A stretch of 64,000 nucleotides of DNA from contig CAJTZK010000005.1 of the NCBI GenBank assembly GCA_910583785.1, positions 123,901-187,900 on the forward strand, read 5' to 3'. Made by a program: the position numbers and the translations under genes. This stretch comes from an uncultured Oscillibacter sp. (lineage in GTDB: Bacteria; Bacillota; Clostridia; Oscillospirales; Oscillospiraceae). A model generated the notes under the pieces. That model ran no database searches. It saw only the letters and a program-made list of their open reading frames with translations, and had not been told where the DNA came from. This document shows, piece after piece, positions 42,696-49,828 of the stretch; positions within the stretch are counted from its first letter, which is position 1, and each line of letters begins with the position of its first letter.

Positions 42696-43496
42696 TTAAT
42701 TTCTTGGTTTTAACGCGCCGGAGAGGCGCAGAGCCGCCTCTAGCACGCCGCCGCCTACCGCCAGGGCCTTGTCGCTGGCGCAGTAGCAGTGCTCTACCTT
42801 GCACCGGGGGTCGATGTCCCCGGCCTTCATGCCCTTGTGGACTGGGGTGCCCTCCGGCAGAATGCCCCGGAGCACGCCGTCCAGGGTGCAGGCCATGGGT
42901 ACGCCGCCGACCTCGGCGGCAATGTCCCCCAGGTGCACCTGGGCGCCGATGTCCAGGAGCTGGTGGAAGGTCCCGTCCGCCGGGGCCCGGAGGACCCGCT
43001 CCCCGGCGAAGCCGCCGATGAGGCCGGGGATGCCCGTGTTGGGCTGGGCGGAGCCCTGGTAGAGGACCCGGCCCAGGGTGTGGCCCCGCATGGTTTCCAC
43101 CACGGCGTGGCAGTCCTCCCCCGCCGTGAAGCCGGGGCCCACGCCGATGACCACGGGGGCGTCGGTGATCTTCGTGCCCAGGTTCTTTTTGGCCAGGATG
43201 GCGTCCGCCACCACGGCGGGCCGCAGGGCAGGAATGCAGGCCCCGGCGGGGTCCGCCAGGACCGGGATAACTCCCTGGTCCAGGAGCTCCAGGGCCTGGG
43301 CCGGGGAGTCCGCCCGGCGGGCGGCCACGTCCTCCACCAGGGCCTCCCCGTGGACGATGGCCTGGGAAAAGGCCACGGTCCGCCGGATGGCGGTGGGCTG
43401 TTCCAAATCCGTCATCGCCACCTGGAGGCCCGCCCGCCAGAGGCGGAGGGCCGCGCCAGTGGCAAGGTCCCCGGCTCCCCGGATGATGATAAGCAT
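42696..43496 (-). CDS. yqeB: Selenium-dependent molybdenum hydroxylase system protein YqeB
   Basis: 266 residues. 'MLIIIRGAGDLATGAALRLW' is a nucleotide-binding start typical of YqeB (EF2563 family), followed by 'PVVIGVGPGFTAGEDCHAVV' and a C-terminal biotinyl-lipoyl-like end ('APADGTFHQLLDIGAQVHLG'). YqeB with YqeC and SelD marks the labile-selenium cofactor pathway of molybdenum hydroxylases. ATG at 43496 is preceded by AAGGAGG, which lies inside the end of yqeC. Confidence 0.92.
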   Translation of the reverse strand: MLIIIRGAGDLATGAALRLWRAGLQVAMTDLEQPTAIRRTVAFSQAIVHGEALVEDVAARRADSPAQALELLDQGVIPVLADPAGACIPALRPAVVADAILAKKNLGTKITDAPVVIGVGPGFTAGEDCHAVVETMRGHTLGRVLYQGSAQPNTGIPGLIGGFAGERVLRAPADGTFHQLLDIGAQVHLGDIAAEVGGVPMACTLDGVLRGILPEGTPVHKGMKAGDIDPRCKVEHCYCASDKALAVGGGVLEAALRLSGALKPRN

Positions 43497-44173
43497 ATCC
43501 AGTACCTCCTTTTCAAAGCCCCGGCGCACACGGGCCAGGGCAGCAGCTCCGCCAGGCGGCGGGCGGCATGGATGGCGGCCCCGTCCTCCGCCTGGTTGAC
43601 AAACAGCCGGAGGGGGGGCCACGCCGCGGACGCCTCCTTTTGCAGGGCCTCCGCCACCGCCTCCGGCGTCACCGGGTCCTCCGGTTCCAGGCCCGTCAGG
43701 AGCCCGAATATTTCCGGACGGTGGACCGCCTCCCGGACCGGACGGCCAAAGCCGGAAGCTCCCACGGCATAGAGGAGCTGACGGGCCTCCGGGGGAATTA
43801 CGGGCTCGTGGGAGGCGTGGGCCTTGAGGGGCCTCCCCGCCGCGCCGTCGGCCTCCGCCAGCACGTAGTCCGCCAGGACCGCCAGTTTACGCATGGGAAT
43901 GCCCGGGGCGGCCAGCTTCCCCGTGCCGGGCACCGGGGTCCCGGCACAGGCCAGGCGGCGGGTGTCCAGGGCCTCCGCCAGGGAGGCCTCCGTGGGAGCC
44001 GCCAGGACCGGGAGGCCGTCAAAGGGAAGGATTTTCGTAGTGGTACAGAGCAGCACCCGGTGCCCGGCCTCCGCCAGCTCCTCTCCCAGGGTCCGCAGGA
44101 GGGTGGTCTTGCCCCCGCCGCCGATGACGGCGGTGACGCCGGGGCGGACGTCCAGCAGTTCTGCCAAGCCCAT
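43412..44173 (-). CDS. yqeC: Selenium-dependent hydroxylase accessory protein YqeC
   Basis: 253 residues. P-loop 'VTAVIGGGGKTTLLRTLGEE' then 'CTTTKILPFDG' and 'LAEADGAAGRPLKAHASHEP' are YqeC features. ATG at 44173 has GGGAGG 7 bases upstream. The expected C-terminus is near 'CAGALKRR', but the frame stays open for about 30 more codons and overlaps yqeB by 85 bases; the extension is Ser/Gly-rich and may be an accident of GC content or of a base error. First gene of the selD cluster. Confidence 0.9.
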   Translation of the reverse strand: MGLAELLDVRPGVTAVIGGGGKTTLLRTLGEELAEAGHRVLLCTTTKILPFDGLPVLAAPTEASLAEALDTRRLACAGTPVPGTGKLAAPGIPMRKLAVLADYVLAEADGAAGRPLKAHASHEPVIPPEARQLLYAVGASGFGRPVREAVHRPEIFGLLTGLEPEDPVTPEAVAEALQKEASAAWPPLRLFVNQAEDGAAIHAARRLAELLPWPVCAGALKRRYWICLSSSGEPGTLPLARPSASGGRASRWR

Positions 44174-44204
44174 AGCGGGACCTCCCATTCGTTGTTCTTT
44201 CTAT

Positions 44205-44233
44205 AGAATAACATCCCGCCGGGCCGCCGTCAA
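44205..44233 (-). promoter_or_regulatory. Promoter of yqeC-yqeB-selD
   Basis: Minus strand TTGACG (44228-44233), 17 bases, TATTCT (44205-44210). Between here and 44471 I see no gene, only GC-rich sequence with a block (GCAGGCCCGCCCCCGCG near 44410) that recurs at 53757. Confidence 0.75.
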
Positions 44234-44471
44234 GGGCGGCGTGAGGACGGGGCGTCCGGATGGGCACGTTTCCATGGCGGGGGCTTTCTGGAAGGCGTGC
44301 GGGGAGGGGTGCGCCCCGGGCCGGAGGGAGTGTCCGGTCTGGGGATGTTCTCCCGCAGGGACGGAGCGGCGGGCCCTCCTTTGCCCCGGCATTGGTGGAG
44401 AGCAGGGCGCAGGCCCGCCCCCGCGTGGTTCCGCTTTAAAAATTCGAGGCCGGGCAGGGCTGGAGGCTCCC

Positions 44472-44500
44472 TTGACAGCGGCGGCGGAAGGGGCTATGAT
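44472..44500 (+). promoter_or_regulatory. Promoter of the greA-like gene
   Basis: TTGACA (44472-44477), 17 bases, TATGAT (44495-44500). Confidence 0.85.
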
Positions 44501-44529
44501 GGAGCGGCACAAAAAAGGAGGGATGCGCC

Positions 44530-45033
44530 GTGTATGACGAGCTGACGGCGGTGGATATCAAGAAGATGAAGGAAGAGCTGGACCACCGGGTCCGGGTTTT
44601 GCGTCCCCAACTGATAGAGGAGGTCCAGACGGCCCGGGCGTTTGGGGACCTGAGCGAGAACTTTGAGTACAAATGCGCCAAGCAGGCGAAGAACCGGAAC
44701 GACAGCCGCATCCGCTATCTGGAGCGGATGATCCGCACGGCGAAGGTGATTGAGGTCCGGGGCGCGGAGGACGCGGTGGGGCTGTTCGACCGGGTGACCA
44801 TCTACAACGAGATGGCAAAGAAGGAAATGGAGGTCCGGATTGTCACCACATTGCGCCAGGACGCGCTGAAAGGCCTGGTCAGCAAGGAGTCCCCGGTGGG
44901 GAAGGCGCTTTTGGGGAAGCGGATTGGAGACCGGGTCCAAGTGGAGGTCAACCCGAATCTAAAATATTTTGTGGAGATACGGGGAATTGAGAAGGGGGAA
45001 GACGACGAGAGCTTAAATATTAGTTCCTACTAA
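44530..45033 (+). CDS. GreA/GreB family transcription elongation factor
   Basis: 167 residues. N-terminal coiled coil with the acidic tip 'RAFGDLSENFEYKCAKQAK' (the D/E pair of GreA that works at the polymerase active site), then an FKBP-like C-terminal domain ('LVSKESPVGKALLGKRIGDR'). The tail 'GEDDESLNISSY' is longer and more acidic than usual. It rescues backtracked RNA polymerase; a paralog of the housekeeping GreA is possible. GTG start at 44530, with AAAGGAGGG 7 bases upstream. Confidence 0.9.
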   Translation: MYDELTAVDIKKMKEELDHRVRVLRPQLIEEVQTARAFGDLSENFEYKCAKQAKNRNDSRIRYLERMIRTAKVIEVRGAEDAVGLFDRVTIYNEMAKKEMEVRIVTTLRQDALKGLVSKESPVGKALLGKRIGDRVQVEVNPNLKYFVEIRGIEKGEDDESLNISSY

Positions 45034-45042
45034 AAAATACAG

Positions 45043-45300
45043 CCATGAAGATGGCTGGTTCTTTGCACCCCCCATTTTCTCTTTTTCTTCCAGAAGAAAA
45101 CGAGAAAACGGGCCGTGCACGGTCCAAAAGAGAAAAAGAAGGAACGGGGGATGCGACGGGGGCGCGGCTGAATGAACGGCGGAGCCGGAATGACTTCCCA
45201 CGCGCAATTGGGTTGAGCGGGGGTTGTCCTTCACCGAATGGACCAGCTTCTCTTTTCGCTGCCGCACCCTGGTGGTTGCGCCGGAACTGCGTTTACCGGC
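45043..45300 (+). repeat. Dispersed intergenic hairpin repeat, copy B
   Basis: CAGCCATGAAGATGGCTG hairpin, then GCACCCCCCATTTTCTCTTT, the AAAACGAGAAAACGGG arm, GCCGTGCACGGTCCAAAAGA, and distally GAATGGACCAGCTTCTCTTT and TCGCTGCCGCACC. The middle (about 45145-45215) differs from copies A and C. Confidence 0.75.
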
Positions 45301-45325
45301 CTTTGATGAACCCTATTCTAAAACA

Positions 45326-45364
45326 GAAGAAGGTCTACCATCGAAAAAACGGTAGACCTTCTAT
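45326..45364 (+). terminator. Hairpin between repeat copies B and C
   Basis: AGAAGGTCTACC pairs with GGTAGACCTTCT (12 bp) around ATCGAAAAAAC, followed by ATTTTCTTC. It lies between the two inverted repeat copies and may be part of the element. Confidence 0.55.
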
Positions 45365-45648
45365 TTTCTTCAACAGCCAAGGTGCGGCAGCGAAAAGAGA
45401 AGAAAGTCCATTCGTCAACCACCAAGACCCCCGCCCGCACCACGCCGCGGGCAGAAGACATGCGTACCCGGAGGAAGCACCTCTTGCGTGTCCTCCGTCC
45501 CACGTCCCCCCGCAGGGGCCGTACTTCCTTTTCTCTTTTGGACCGTGCACGGCCCGTTTTCTCTTTTCCTTCTGGAAGGAAAAGAGAAAATGGGGGGTGC
45601 AATGAACCAGCCATCATCATGGCTGAAATCCGTCCCGCCCGAAGGGCG
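45365..45648 (-). repeat. Dispersed intergenic hairpin repeat, copy C (inverted)
   Basis: Reverse orientation of copies A and B, aligning with A along its whole length including GTGGGACG/GAGGGACG and the CCCGCGGCGT block. Its A/T stem is TTTTCTCTTTTCCTTC with GAAGGAAAAGAGAAAA, perfect although the sequence differs from copy A (CTCG/CGAG there, CTCT/AGAG here), i.e. compensating changes. The 45034-45678 region contains no gene; open frames across it are not conserved between copies. Confidence 0.75.
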
Positions 45649-45678
45649 AGTAAAGGCTCCCCGCTTTGCCAAGCGGCC

Positions 45679-47115
45679 TTACAGGGCGTTATCCTCAATG
45701 ACCTGCGCCTTGATCAGGTTCGTAGACCCGCTCTGTCCCAGGGGCACCCCGGCGGTGATCACCACCGTGTCCCCGGGCTGGACCAGCCCCTCCTTCACCG
45801 CCACCTCGGCGGAGAGGGAGAAAATCCGGTCCGTGGAGTTGACCTCCCCCGTCAGGAAGGGAATCACGCCCCAGCAGATGGACAGCTGCCGCCGGGTCTT
45901 CTCGTGCATGGTCAGCGCCGCCACCGGGCAGGCGGGGCGGAAGCGGCAGATCATCCGGGCCGTCCGTCCGGAGCTGCTGGCCGCCAGGATGGCCGTGGCG
46001 TTCAGGTCCCGGGCTGTCAGGCAGCAGGTGTGGGTGATGGCGTCGTTGATGTTGCTGGAGGTGGTGACCACCAGCTGCTTCTGGAAGCGCTTCCAATAGT
46101 CAATGGACGCCTCCGCCTCCGTGACGATCTCCAGCATGGCCGCCAGGGCCTCCACGGGATACTTGCCCCCGGCGGTCTCGCCGGAGAGCATGACGCAGCT
46201 GGTACCGTCGTACACGGCGTTGGCCACGTCGGAGACCTCCGCCCGGGTGGGGCGGGGGTTGCGGATCATGGAGTCCAGCATCTGGGTGGCCGTGATGACG
46301 GGCTTGCCCGCCTGGAGGCCCATGCGGATCATCTGCTTTTGAAGGGCGGGAACCTTGGCGGCGGGAATCTCCACGCCCAGGTCGCCCCGGGCCACCATGA
46401 CCCCGTCGGCGGCGTTCAGGATTTCGTCCAGGTTGTCGATGCCCTCCTGGTTCTCGATTTTAGCAATGATTTTCACATTGTCCCCGCCGCAGTCATGGAG
46501 CACCTGCCGGACGGCCTCCACGTCGGCGGCCCGGCGGACGAAGGAGGCGGCGATGAAGTCAAAGTCGTTCTCCACGCCGAAGCGGATGTCCGCCACGTCC
46601 TTCTCCGTCAGGGCGGGGAGCTGGATATGGGCCCCGGGGATGTTGATGGACTTGTTGGCGGAGAGGGTTCCGCCGTTTTCCACCTGGCAGACGACGTCGG
46701 GCCCCTGGATTTCCCGGACCCGCATGGCGACCAGGCCGTCGTCAATCAGGATTTCCTGGCCGGGCGCTACCTCCTCGTGGAGCTTGGGGTAGGTGACGGA
46801 GACCCGCTGGGCGGTGCCGGGCACGTCGTCCACGGTGAGGATGAAATCCTCCCCGGCAGCGAGGTCCACGGTTTTGCTCTCGAAACTCTTAATGCGGATT
46901 TCCGGTCCCTTGGTGTCCAGGATGGTGGCCACGGGGCTCCCCATCCGGTCCCGGACGGCCTTCAGGCGGTTCAGCCGCTCCAGGTGTTCCGGGTGGCTGC
47001 CGTGGGAAAAGTTGAACCGGGCGCCGTTCATGCCCCCTTTGATGAGGGCCACGATCAGTTCCTCACTGTCCACAGCGGGGCCCAGGGTGCAGATAATTTT
47101 TGTTTTTCTCAGCAT
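45679..47115 (-). CDS. pyk: Pyruvate kinase
   Basis: 478 residues. 'MLRKTKIICTLGPAVDSEEL', 'GGMNGARFNFSHGSHPEH', 'DTKGPEIRIKSFESK', 'IIAKIENQEGIDNLDEIL', 'VMVARGDLGVEIPAAKVPAL' and 'ITATQMLDSMIRNPRPTRAE' are the catalytic and metal-binding segments. Converts PEP and ADP to pyruvate and ATP. The C-terminal allosteric domain is present; the extra PEP-utiliser domain of Bacillus is absent. ATG 47115 has AAGGAGG 8 bases upstream. Confidence 0.97.
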   Translation of the reverse strand: MLRKTKIICTLGPAVDSEELIVALIKGGMNGARFNFSHGSHPEHLERLNRLKAVRDRMGSPVATILDTKGPEIRIKSFESKTVDLAAGEDFILTVDDVPGTAQRVSVTYPKLHEEVAPGQEILIDDGLVAMRVREIQGPDVVCQVENGGTLSANKSINIPGAHIQLPALTEKDVADIRFGVENDFDFIAASFVRRAADVEAVRQVLHDCGGDNVKIIAKIENQEGIDNLDEILNAADGVMVARGDLGVEIPAAKVPALQKQMIRMGLQAGKPVITATQMLDSMIRNPRPTRAEVSDVANAVYDGTSCVMLSGETAGGKYPVEALAAMLEIVTEAEASIDYWKRFQKQLVVTTSSNINDAITHTCCLTARDLNATAILAASSSGRTARMICRFRPACPVAALTMHEKTRRQLSICWGVIPFLTGEVNSTDRIFSLSAEVAVKEGLVQPGDTVVITAGVPLGQSGSTNLIKAQVIEDNAL

Positions 47116-47187
47116 ATGAAATTCCTCCTTCGGATTCCCCCCATGGGAATCCGGAAACCAAATGTGAATACGTTCCTGCGGTTTCTT

Positions 47188-47288
47188 ATTATACAAGAGT
47201 CTTCCCCGTATGGGTAGGTAAGAATTCCATAAAATTTACGTAATCGTTTAGCCGGGTATCTGTGAAAGTGTTTCCGCAAGCGCTTGCA
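47188..47288 (-). promoter_or_regulatory. pyk -10 element and upstream cre-like palindrome
   Basis: Minus strand TATAAT (47188-47193) without a clear -35. About 85 bases upstream lies CGCAAGCGCTTGCA (47275-47288), close to the CcpA cre consensus TGWAAGCGNTWNCA. Its position is right for activation of pyk, but it also lies between two genes' ends, so the function is only a guess. Confidence 0.4.
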
Positions 47289-47289
47289 A

Positions 47290-47313
47290 AGGGAGGGCCT
47301 CCGGGCCCTCCCT
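47290..47313 (-). terminator. Terminator of the DUF6440-membrane-XRE operon
   Basis: AGGGAGGGCC / GGCCCTCCCT stem with a 4-base loop, followed on the minus strand by only TTTGC; weak tail. Confidence 0.55.
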
Positions 47314-47319
47314 GGCTGC

Positions 47320-47514
47320 TTATTCTTCCCAAAAGAGCTCGTCCAGGGTCTTGCCCAGGCGGCGGCAGATGGCGGCGCAGAGCTTGATGGTGGGGTTGTA
47401 GTCCCCCTTTTCAATGGCGTTGATGGTCTGGCGGGAAACCCCCACGGCGTCCGCCAGCTGCTGCTGGCTCAAGTCCAGGGCGGCCCGGGCGGCTTTCATA
47501 CGGAGGTTTTTCAT
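47320..47514 (-). CDS. XRE-family helix-turn-helix regulator
   Basis: 64 residues, a lone HTH domain: 'RAALDLSQQQLADAVGVSRQ' followed by TINAIEKGDYNPTIKLC, as in the YozG/Cro-like regulators that accompany small membrane proteins. Its start overlaps the end of the membrane-protein gene by 4 bases, so it is the last gene of a three-gene operon and probably autoregulates the promoter at 48260-48288. Confidence 0.92.
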   Translation of the reverse strand: MKNLRMKAARAALDLSQQQLADAVGVSRQTINAIEKGDYNPTIKLCAAICRRLGKTLDELFWEE

Positions 47515-48035
47515 TCCGCCTCCTCATCCCGGGGGCGGAGGAGGTGGTTGACGATGTACACGATGAGAATCACCAGGGTGGCAGAGCCAATAATGGGATT
47601 CACCGCCCGGAAGGTCAGCACGCCGTTTTCCACCAGGCCGGGGGAGAGGTGGTACATGACACCAAAGCCCAGGTTGACGAGGGACAGCAGGGCGAAGAAG
47701 GTCATGATTGTCCGGGGCTTCTCCCGGAGGCTGAGGTAGGCGTCCTTCAAAATGCAGGTGACGGCGAAGACCACGACGCTGACGGAAAAGCAGAGGGTGA
47801 CACCCGTCAGCACGTCGCACCAGCGGCCCAGGGCCAGGTCGGACACGCCATAGGCATAGGCGGAGGCCGCCAGCGTCAAGAAGGCGTATTGAAACGCTTT
47901 GCCCCGGGCCCGCTCCTGCCGTTCGTCGAAGCTCATGTCCAGAATCTTCCTCTTAAATAAGAACATTACAAAAGCAAGGCCAGCAAGAAGCCCGGTGGTA
48001 AGGCCAAAGAGGACCCCGGCGTGGTAATGGTCCAT
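47511..48035 (-). CDS. Four-helix membrane protein of an XRE-linked operon
   Basis: 174 residues with about five hydrophobic segments (near 7-26, 48-66, 78-98, 108-128, 146-165) and a charged loop 'SFDERQERARGKAFQYAF' after the first. The 'DERQ...A.G.A' loop and the downstream HTH gene are typical of small clostridial membrane proteins of unknown function (DUF3796/DUF6442-like layouts); I cannot name the family with confidence. AAAGGA lies upstream of the ATG. Confidence 0.85.
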   Translation of the reverse strand: MDHYHAGVLFGLTTGLLAGLAFVMFLFKRKILDMSFDERQERARGKAFQYAFLTLAASAYAYGVSDLALGRWCDVLTGVTLCFSVSVVVFAVTCILKDAYLSLREKPRTIMTFFALLSLVNLGFGVMYHLSPGLVENGVLTFRAVNPIIGSATLVILIVYIVNHLLRPRDEEAE

Positions 48036-48062
48036 GTAAATCCGTCCTTTCCCCGCTCTGGG

Positions 48063-48227
48063 TTATTCGTGGGCAACCACGGGCTTGCCCTCGGGGTCCA
48101 GCAGCGGCGTGAAGCCCGCCGCGTTACCGTTCCGGTGGAATACGTAATGGACGCTGGTTTCCGTGTCCACCCAGATTTCCATCACCTCAATGGTTCCTTG
48201 AGTATATACTTTCTGAAAGCGGTTCAT
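48063..48227 (-). CDS. DUF6440 family small protein
   Basis: 54 residues, ATG 48227, TAA at 48063-48065; below common ORF length cut-offs. 'EIWVDTETSVHYVFHRNGNA' followed by AGFTPLLDPEGKPVV closely follows the DUF6440 pattern (ILVDKETGVNYLF...G...GLTPLLD..GKP) as I remember it. AAGGAGG is 6 bases before the ATG and a consensus promoter is upstream. Function unknown; first gene of the operon with the membrane protein and XRE regulator. Confidence 0.85.
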   Translation of the reverse strand: MNRFQKVYTQGTIEVMEIWVDTETSVHYVFHRNGNAAGFTPLLDPEGKPVVAHE

Positions 48228-48259
48228 AAAGTGCCTCCTTAGTGTGTGTTAGTGGAGCC

Positions 48260-48288
48260 AGTATACAGCCAATACGACTATTTGTCAA
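48260..48288 (-). promoter_or_regulatory. Promoter of the DUF6440-membrane-XRE operon
   Basis: Minus strand TTGACA (48283-48288), 17 bases, TATACT (48260-48265). The area is clearly AT-richer than its surroundings and is a natural place for the XRE operator. Confidence 0.85.
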
Positions 48289-48451
48289 GTATATTTTACT
48301 AAATGGACAATAAAATTTCCGGCCCGCTTGGGACCGGAGGGGAGGGCGGGCCCGGGGGCCCGCCCCTGCGCGGTGTCCGGCCGGCAGAGGGAGCGCGGGA
48401 ACGGGCGGTGTGTCCGCCTTCCGGGGCGCTGAGGCCGCGGGAGGCGGGGGC

Positions 48452-49171
48452 TCATTTTTTCTTCCGTTTCTTCTTCCCCGCGTCAATCTCCCCATAGAGC
48501 CAATGGAGCCCGTCGGAGAGGCCGCCCACTTCGTCAATAAGGCCCAGGCTCACGGCCTCCTCGCCGTAGATGACGCTGCCCACGTCGGCGGCCATGTCGT
48601 CCTTTTTCAGCATCAGGTCCTGGAAGTCCCCGGCGGGGATGTGGCTGTGCCCCGCGACAAAGGACACGATCCGGTCCTGGAGCCGCTGGAAGTAATTGTA
48701 GGTCTGGGGGGCGGCGATGACGGTGCCGCTCATGCGGACGGGATGGATGGTCATGGCGGCGGAGGGTACGGCGAAGCTCCGCCGGGCGGCCACGGCTAAG
48801 GGCACGCCGATGGAGTGGCTGCCCCCCAGGACGATGGAGACGGTGGGCTTCGTCATGCCCGCGATGAGCTCCGCAATGGCAAGGCCCGCCTCCACGTCCC
48901 CGCCCACAGTGTTCAGCAGGAAGAGGACGCCCGCCACCTCGCCGGACTCCTCCAGTTTGGCCAGGAGGGGGAGGACGTGTTCGTACTTGGTGGTTTTCGT
49001 GCCGGAGGAGGCGGTCATGTGGCCCTCGATCTGGCCGATGATGGTGAGGCAGTAAATGTTCCCATGGGGCGTGGCCGTCATGGCGGAGCCAAAGTCCAGA
49101 ATGGACTGGGCGGCTTCGTTCTGCGCGTCGTTCTCCGGCCCGGCCTGGGTGGGGTTGGTGGATTTGGTCAT
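48452..49171 (-). CDS. ClpP-fold protease, TepA/YmfB-like
   Basis: 239 residues. Crotonase/ClpP fold: 'GVLFLLNTVGGDVEAGLAIA', nucleophile Ser120 in 'IVLGGSHSIGVPLAVAA' and His143 in 'AAMTIHPVRMSG'. Resembles the translocation-enhancing protein TepA, a ClpP-like protease of Firmicutes that acts without ClpX docking features; processing of signal peptides or phage-like roles were proposed for relatives. Lys-rich C-terminus. Monocistronic. Confidence 0.9.
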   Translation of the reverse strand: MTKSTNPTQAGPENDAQNEAAQSILDFGSAMTATPHGNIYCLTIIGQIEGHMTASSGTKTTKYEHVLPLLAKLEESGEVAGVLFLLNTVGGDVEAGLAIAELIAGMTKPTVSIVLGGSHSIGVPLAVAARRSFAVPSAAMTIHPVRMSGTVIAAPQTYNYFQRLQDRIVSFVAGHSHIPAGDFQDLMLKKDDMAADVGSVIYGEEAVSLGLIDEVGGLSDGLHWLYGEIDAGKKKRKKK

Positions 49172-49242
49172 AGTCAGCTACCTTCCTTTCATGGGGGTAG
49201 CTTTTGCGGTTTTCTGGAAATTACCCGCCTGGGGGGCGGAAT

Positions 49243-49316
49243 CTTACAGGATTGTAAGACACGGCGGAAAATTGTAAGGAAGATCGATGGCGGGCCCGGC
49301 GGCGGTCTGCTATACT
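49243..49316 (+). promoter_or_regulatory. Activator-type promoter of the 70-residue membrane protein gene
   Basis: -10 CTGCTATACTGG (TATACT at 49311-49316), no -35 at 17 bases. Upstream are ATTGTAAG at 49251 and 49271 (20 bp apart) and an inverted half site, so 49242-49259 reads TCTTACAGGATTGTAAGA. TTGTAAG (49272-49278) ends 32 bases before the -10. Confidence 0.55.
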
Positions 49317-49355
49317 GGCCTCAGTTCCAAGAAAACAGAAACGGAGGAAAACACA

Positions 49356-49568
49356 ATGAAAAACGCAATGAAGGATATGATGAAGGGGATCGCGCTGGGA
49401 ATCCTGTCGGTGGCGGCAGTGATCGCGGGACAGATGGCCTTGGCTGGCGTGGCGGGCTTCCAGACTGCGGAGCTGGCGGGGGGAACGGTTCTGGCCGTCC
49501 TGTTCTATTCCCTCCTCTTCCGCTCGTACCGGAAGCGGCGGGAGGCGAAAGCGGAAAGGAACGCGTAA
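49356..49568 (+). CDS. Small membrane protein, unknown family
   Basis: 70 residues: 'MKNAMKDMMKGIALGILSVA' begins the first hydrophobic helix (about 9-32), a second helix spans about 40-58, and a basic tail (RSYRKRREAKAERNA) closes it, giving N-in/C-in topology. GGAGG is 8 bases before the ATG. I do not recognise it. Its promoter carries the same TTGTAAG-N32-TATRCTGG arrangement as the 22-codon ORF at 39.1 kb. Confidence 0.75.
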   Translation: MKNAMKDMMKGIALGILSVAAVIAGQMALAGVAGFQTAELAGGTVLAVLFYSLLFRSYRKRREAKAERNA

Positions 49569-49573
49569 AAAAC

Positions 49574-49602
49574 ATCCGGCGGACGGGGAGTCCGCCGGAT
49601 TT
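49574..49602 (+). terminator. Terminator of the small membrane protein gene
   Basis: ATCCGGCGGAC (49574-49584) with GTCCGCCGGAT (49590-49600), short T-rich tail. Confidence 0.7.
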
Positions 49603-49828
49603 CCGCGTTTGGGCGTGCCCCTTGGGAGGCCTCCGCCCGCCGGGGCGGATTCATGTGCCCGCCCTTTTCCCAGGGTTCCGGCAGAGGGGCGGAGAGGCGG
49701 GCCCGCCCCGGCGTGCTTCCGTGATGGAATGCGCGCCGTGGGGCGCCCGCATCTCCGGGCTTTTCTTTTTTGCCCAGGCGTGCTATACTGGGGAAAATCA
49801 GGCCCGAGGGGCGGGAGGCGGTTTTTTT

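Noticed and set aside
45045..45672. Several 70-190 codon frames in the repeat region
   Set aside because: Frames differ among repeat copies A, B and C and are not preserved, so they are not genes.
45382..47217. 611-codon frame antisense to pyk
   Set aside because: It starts in a repeat element and then shadows pyk; no protein-like features.
48815..49828. Extension of proB upstream to a 609-codon frame
   Set aside because: It runs antisense through the TepA-like gene and over the small membrane gene and its terminator; proB has its own RBS at 49829.
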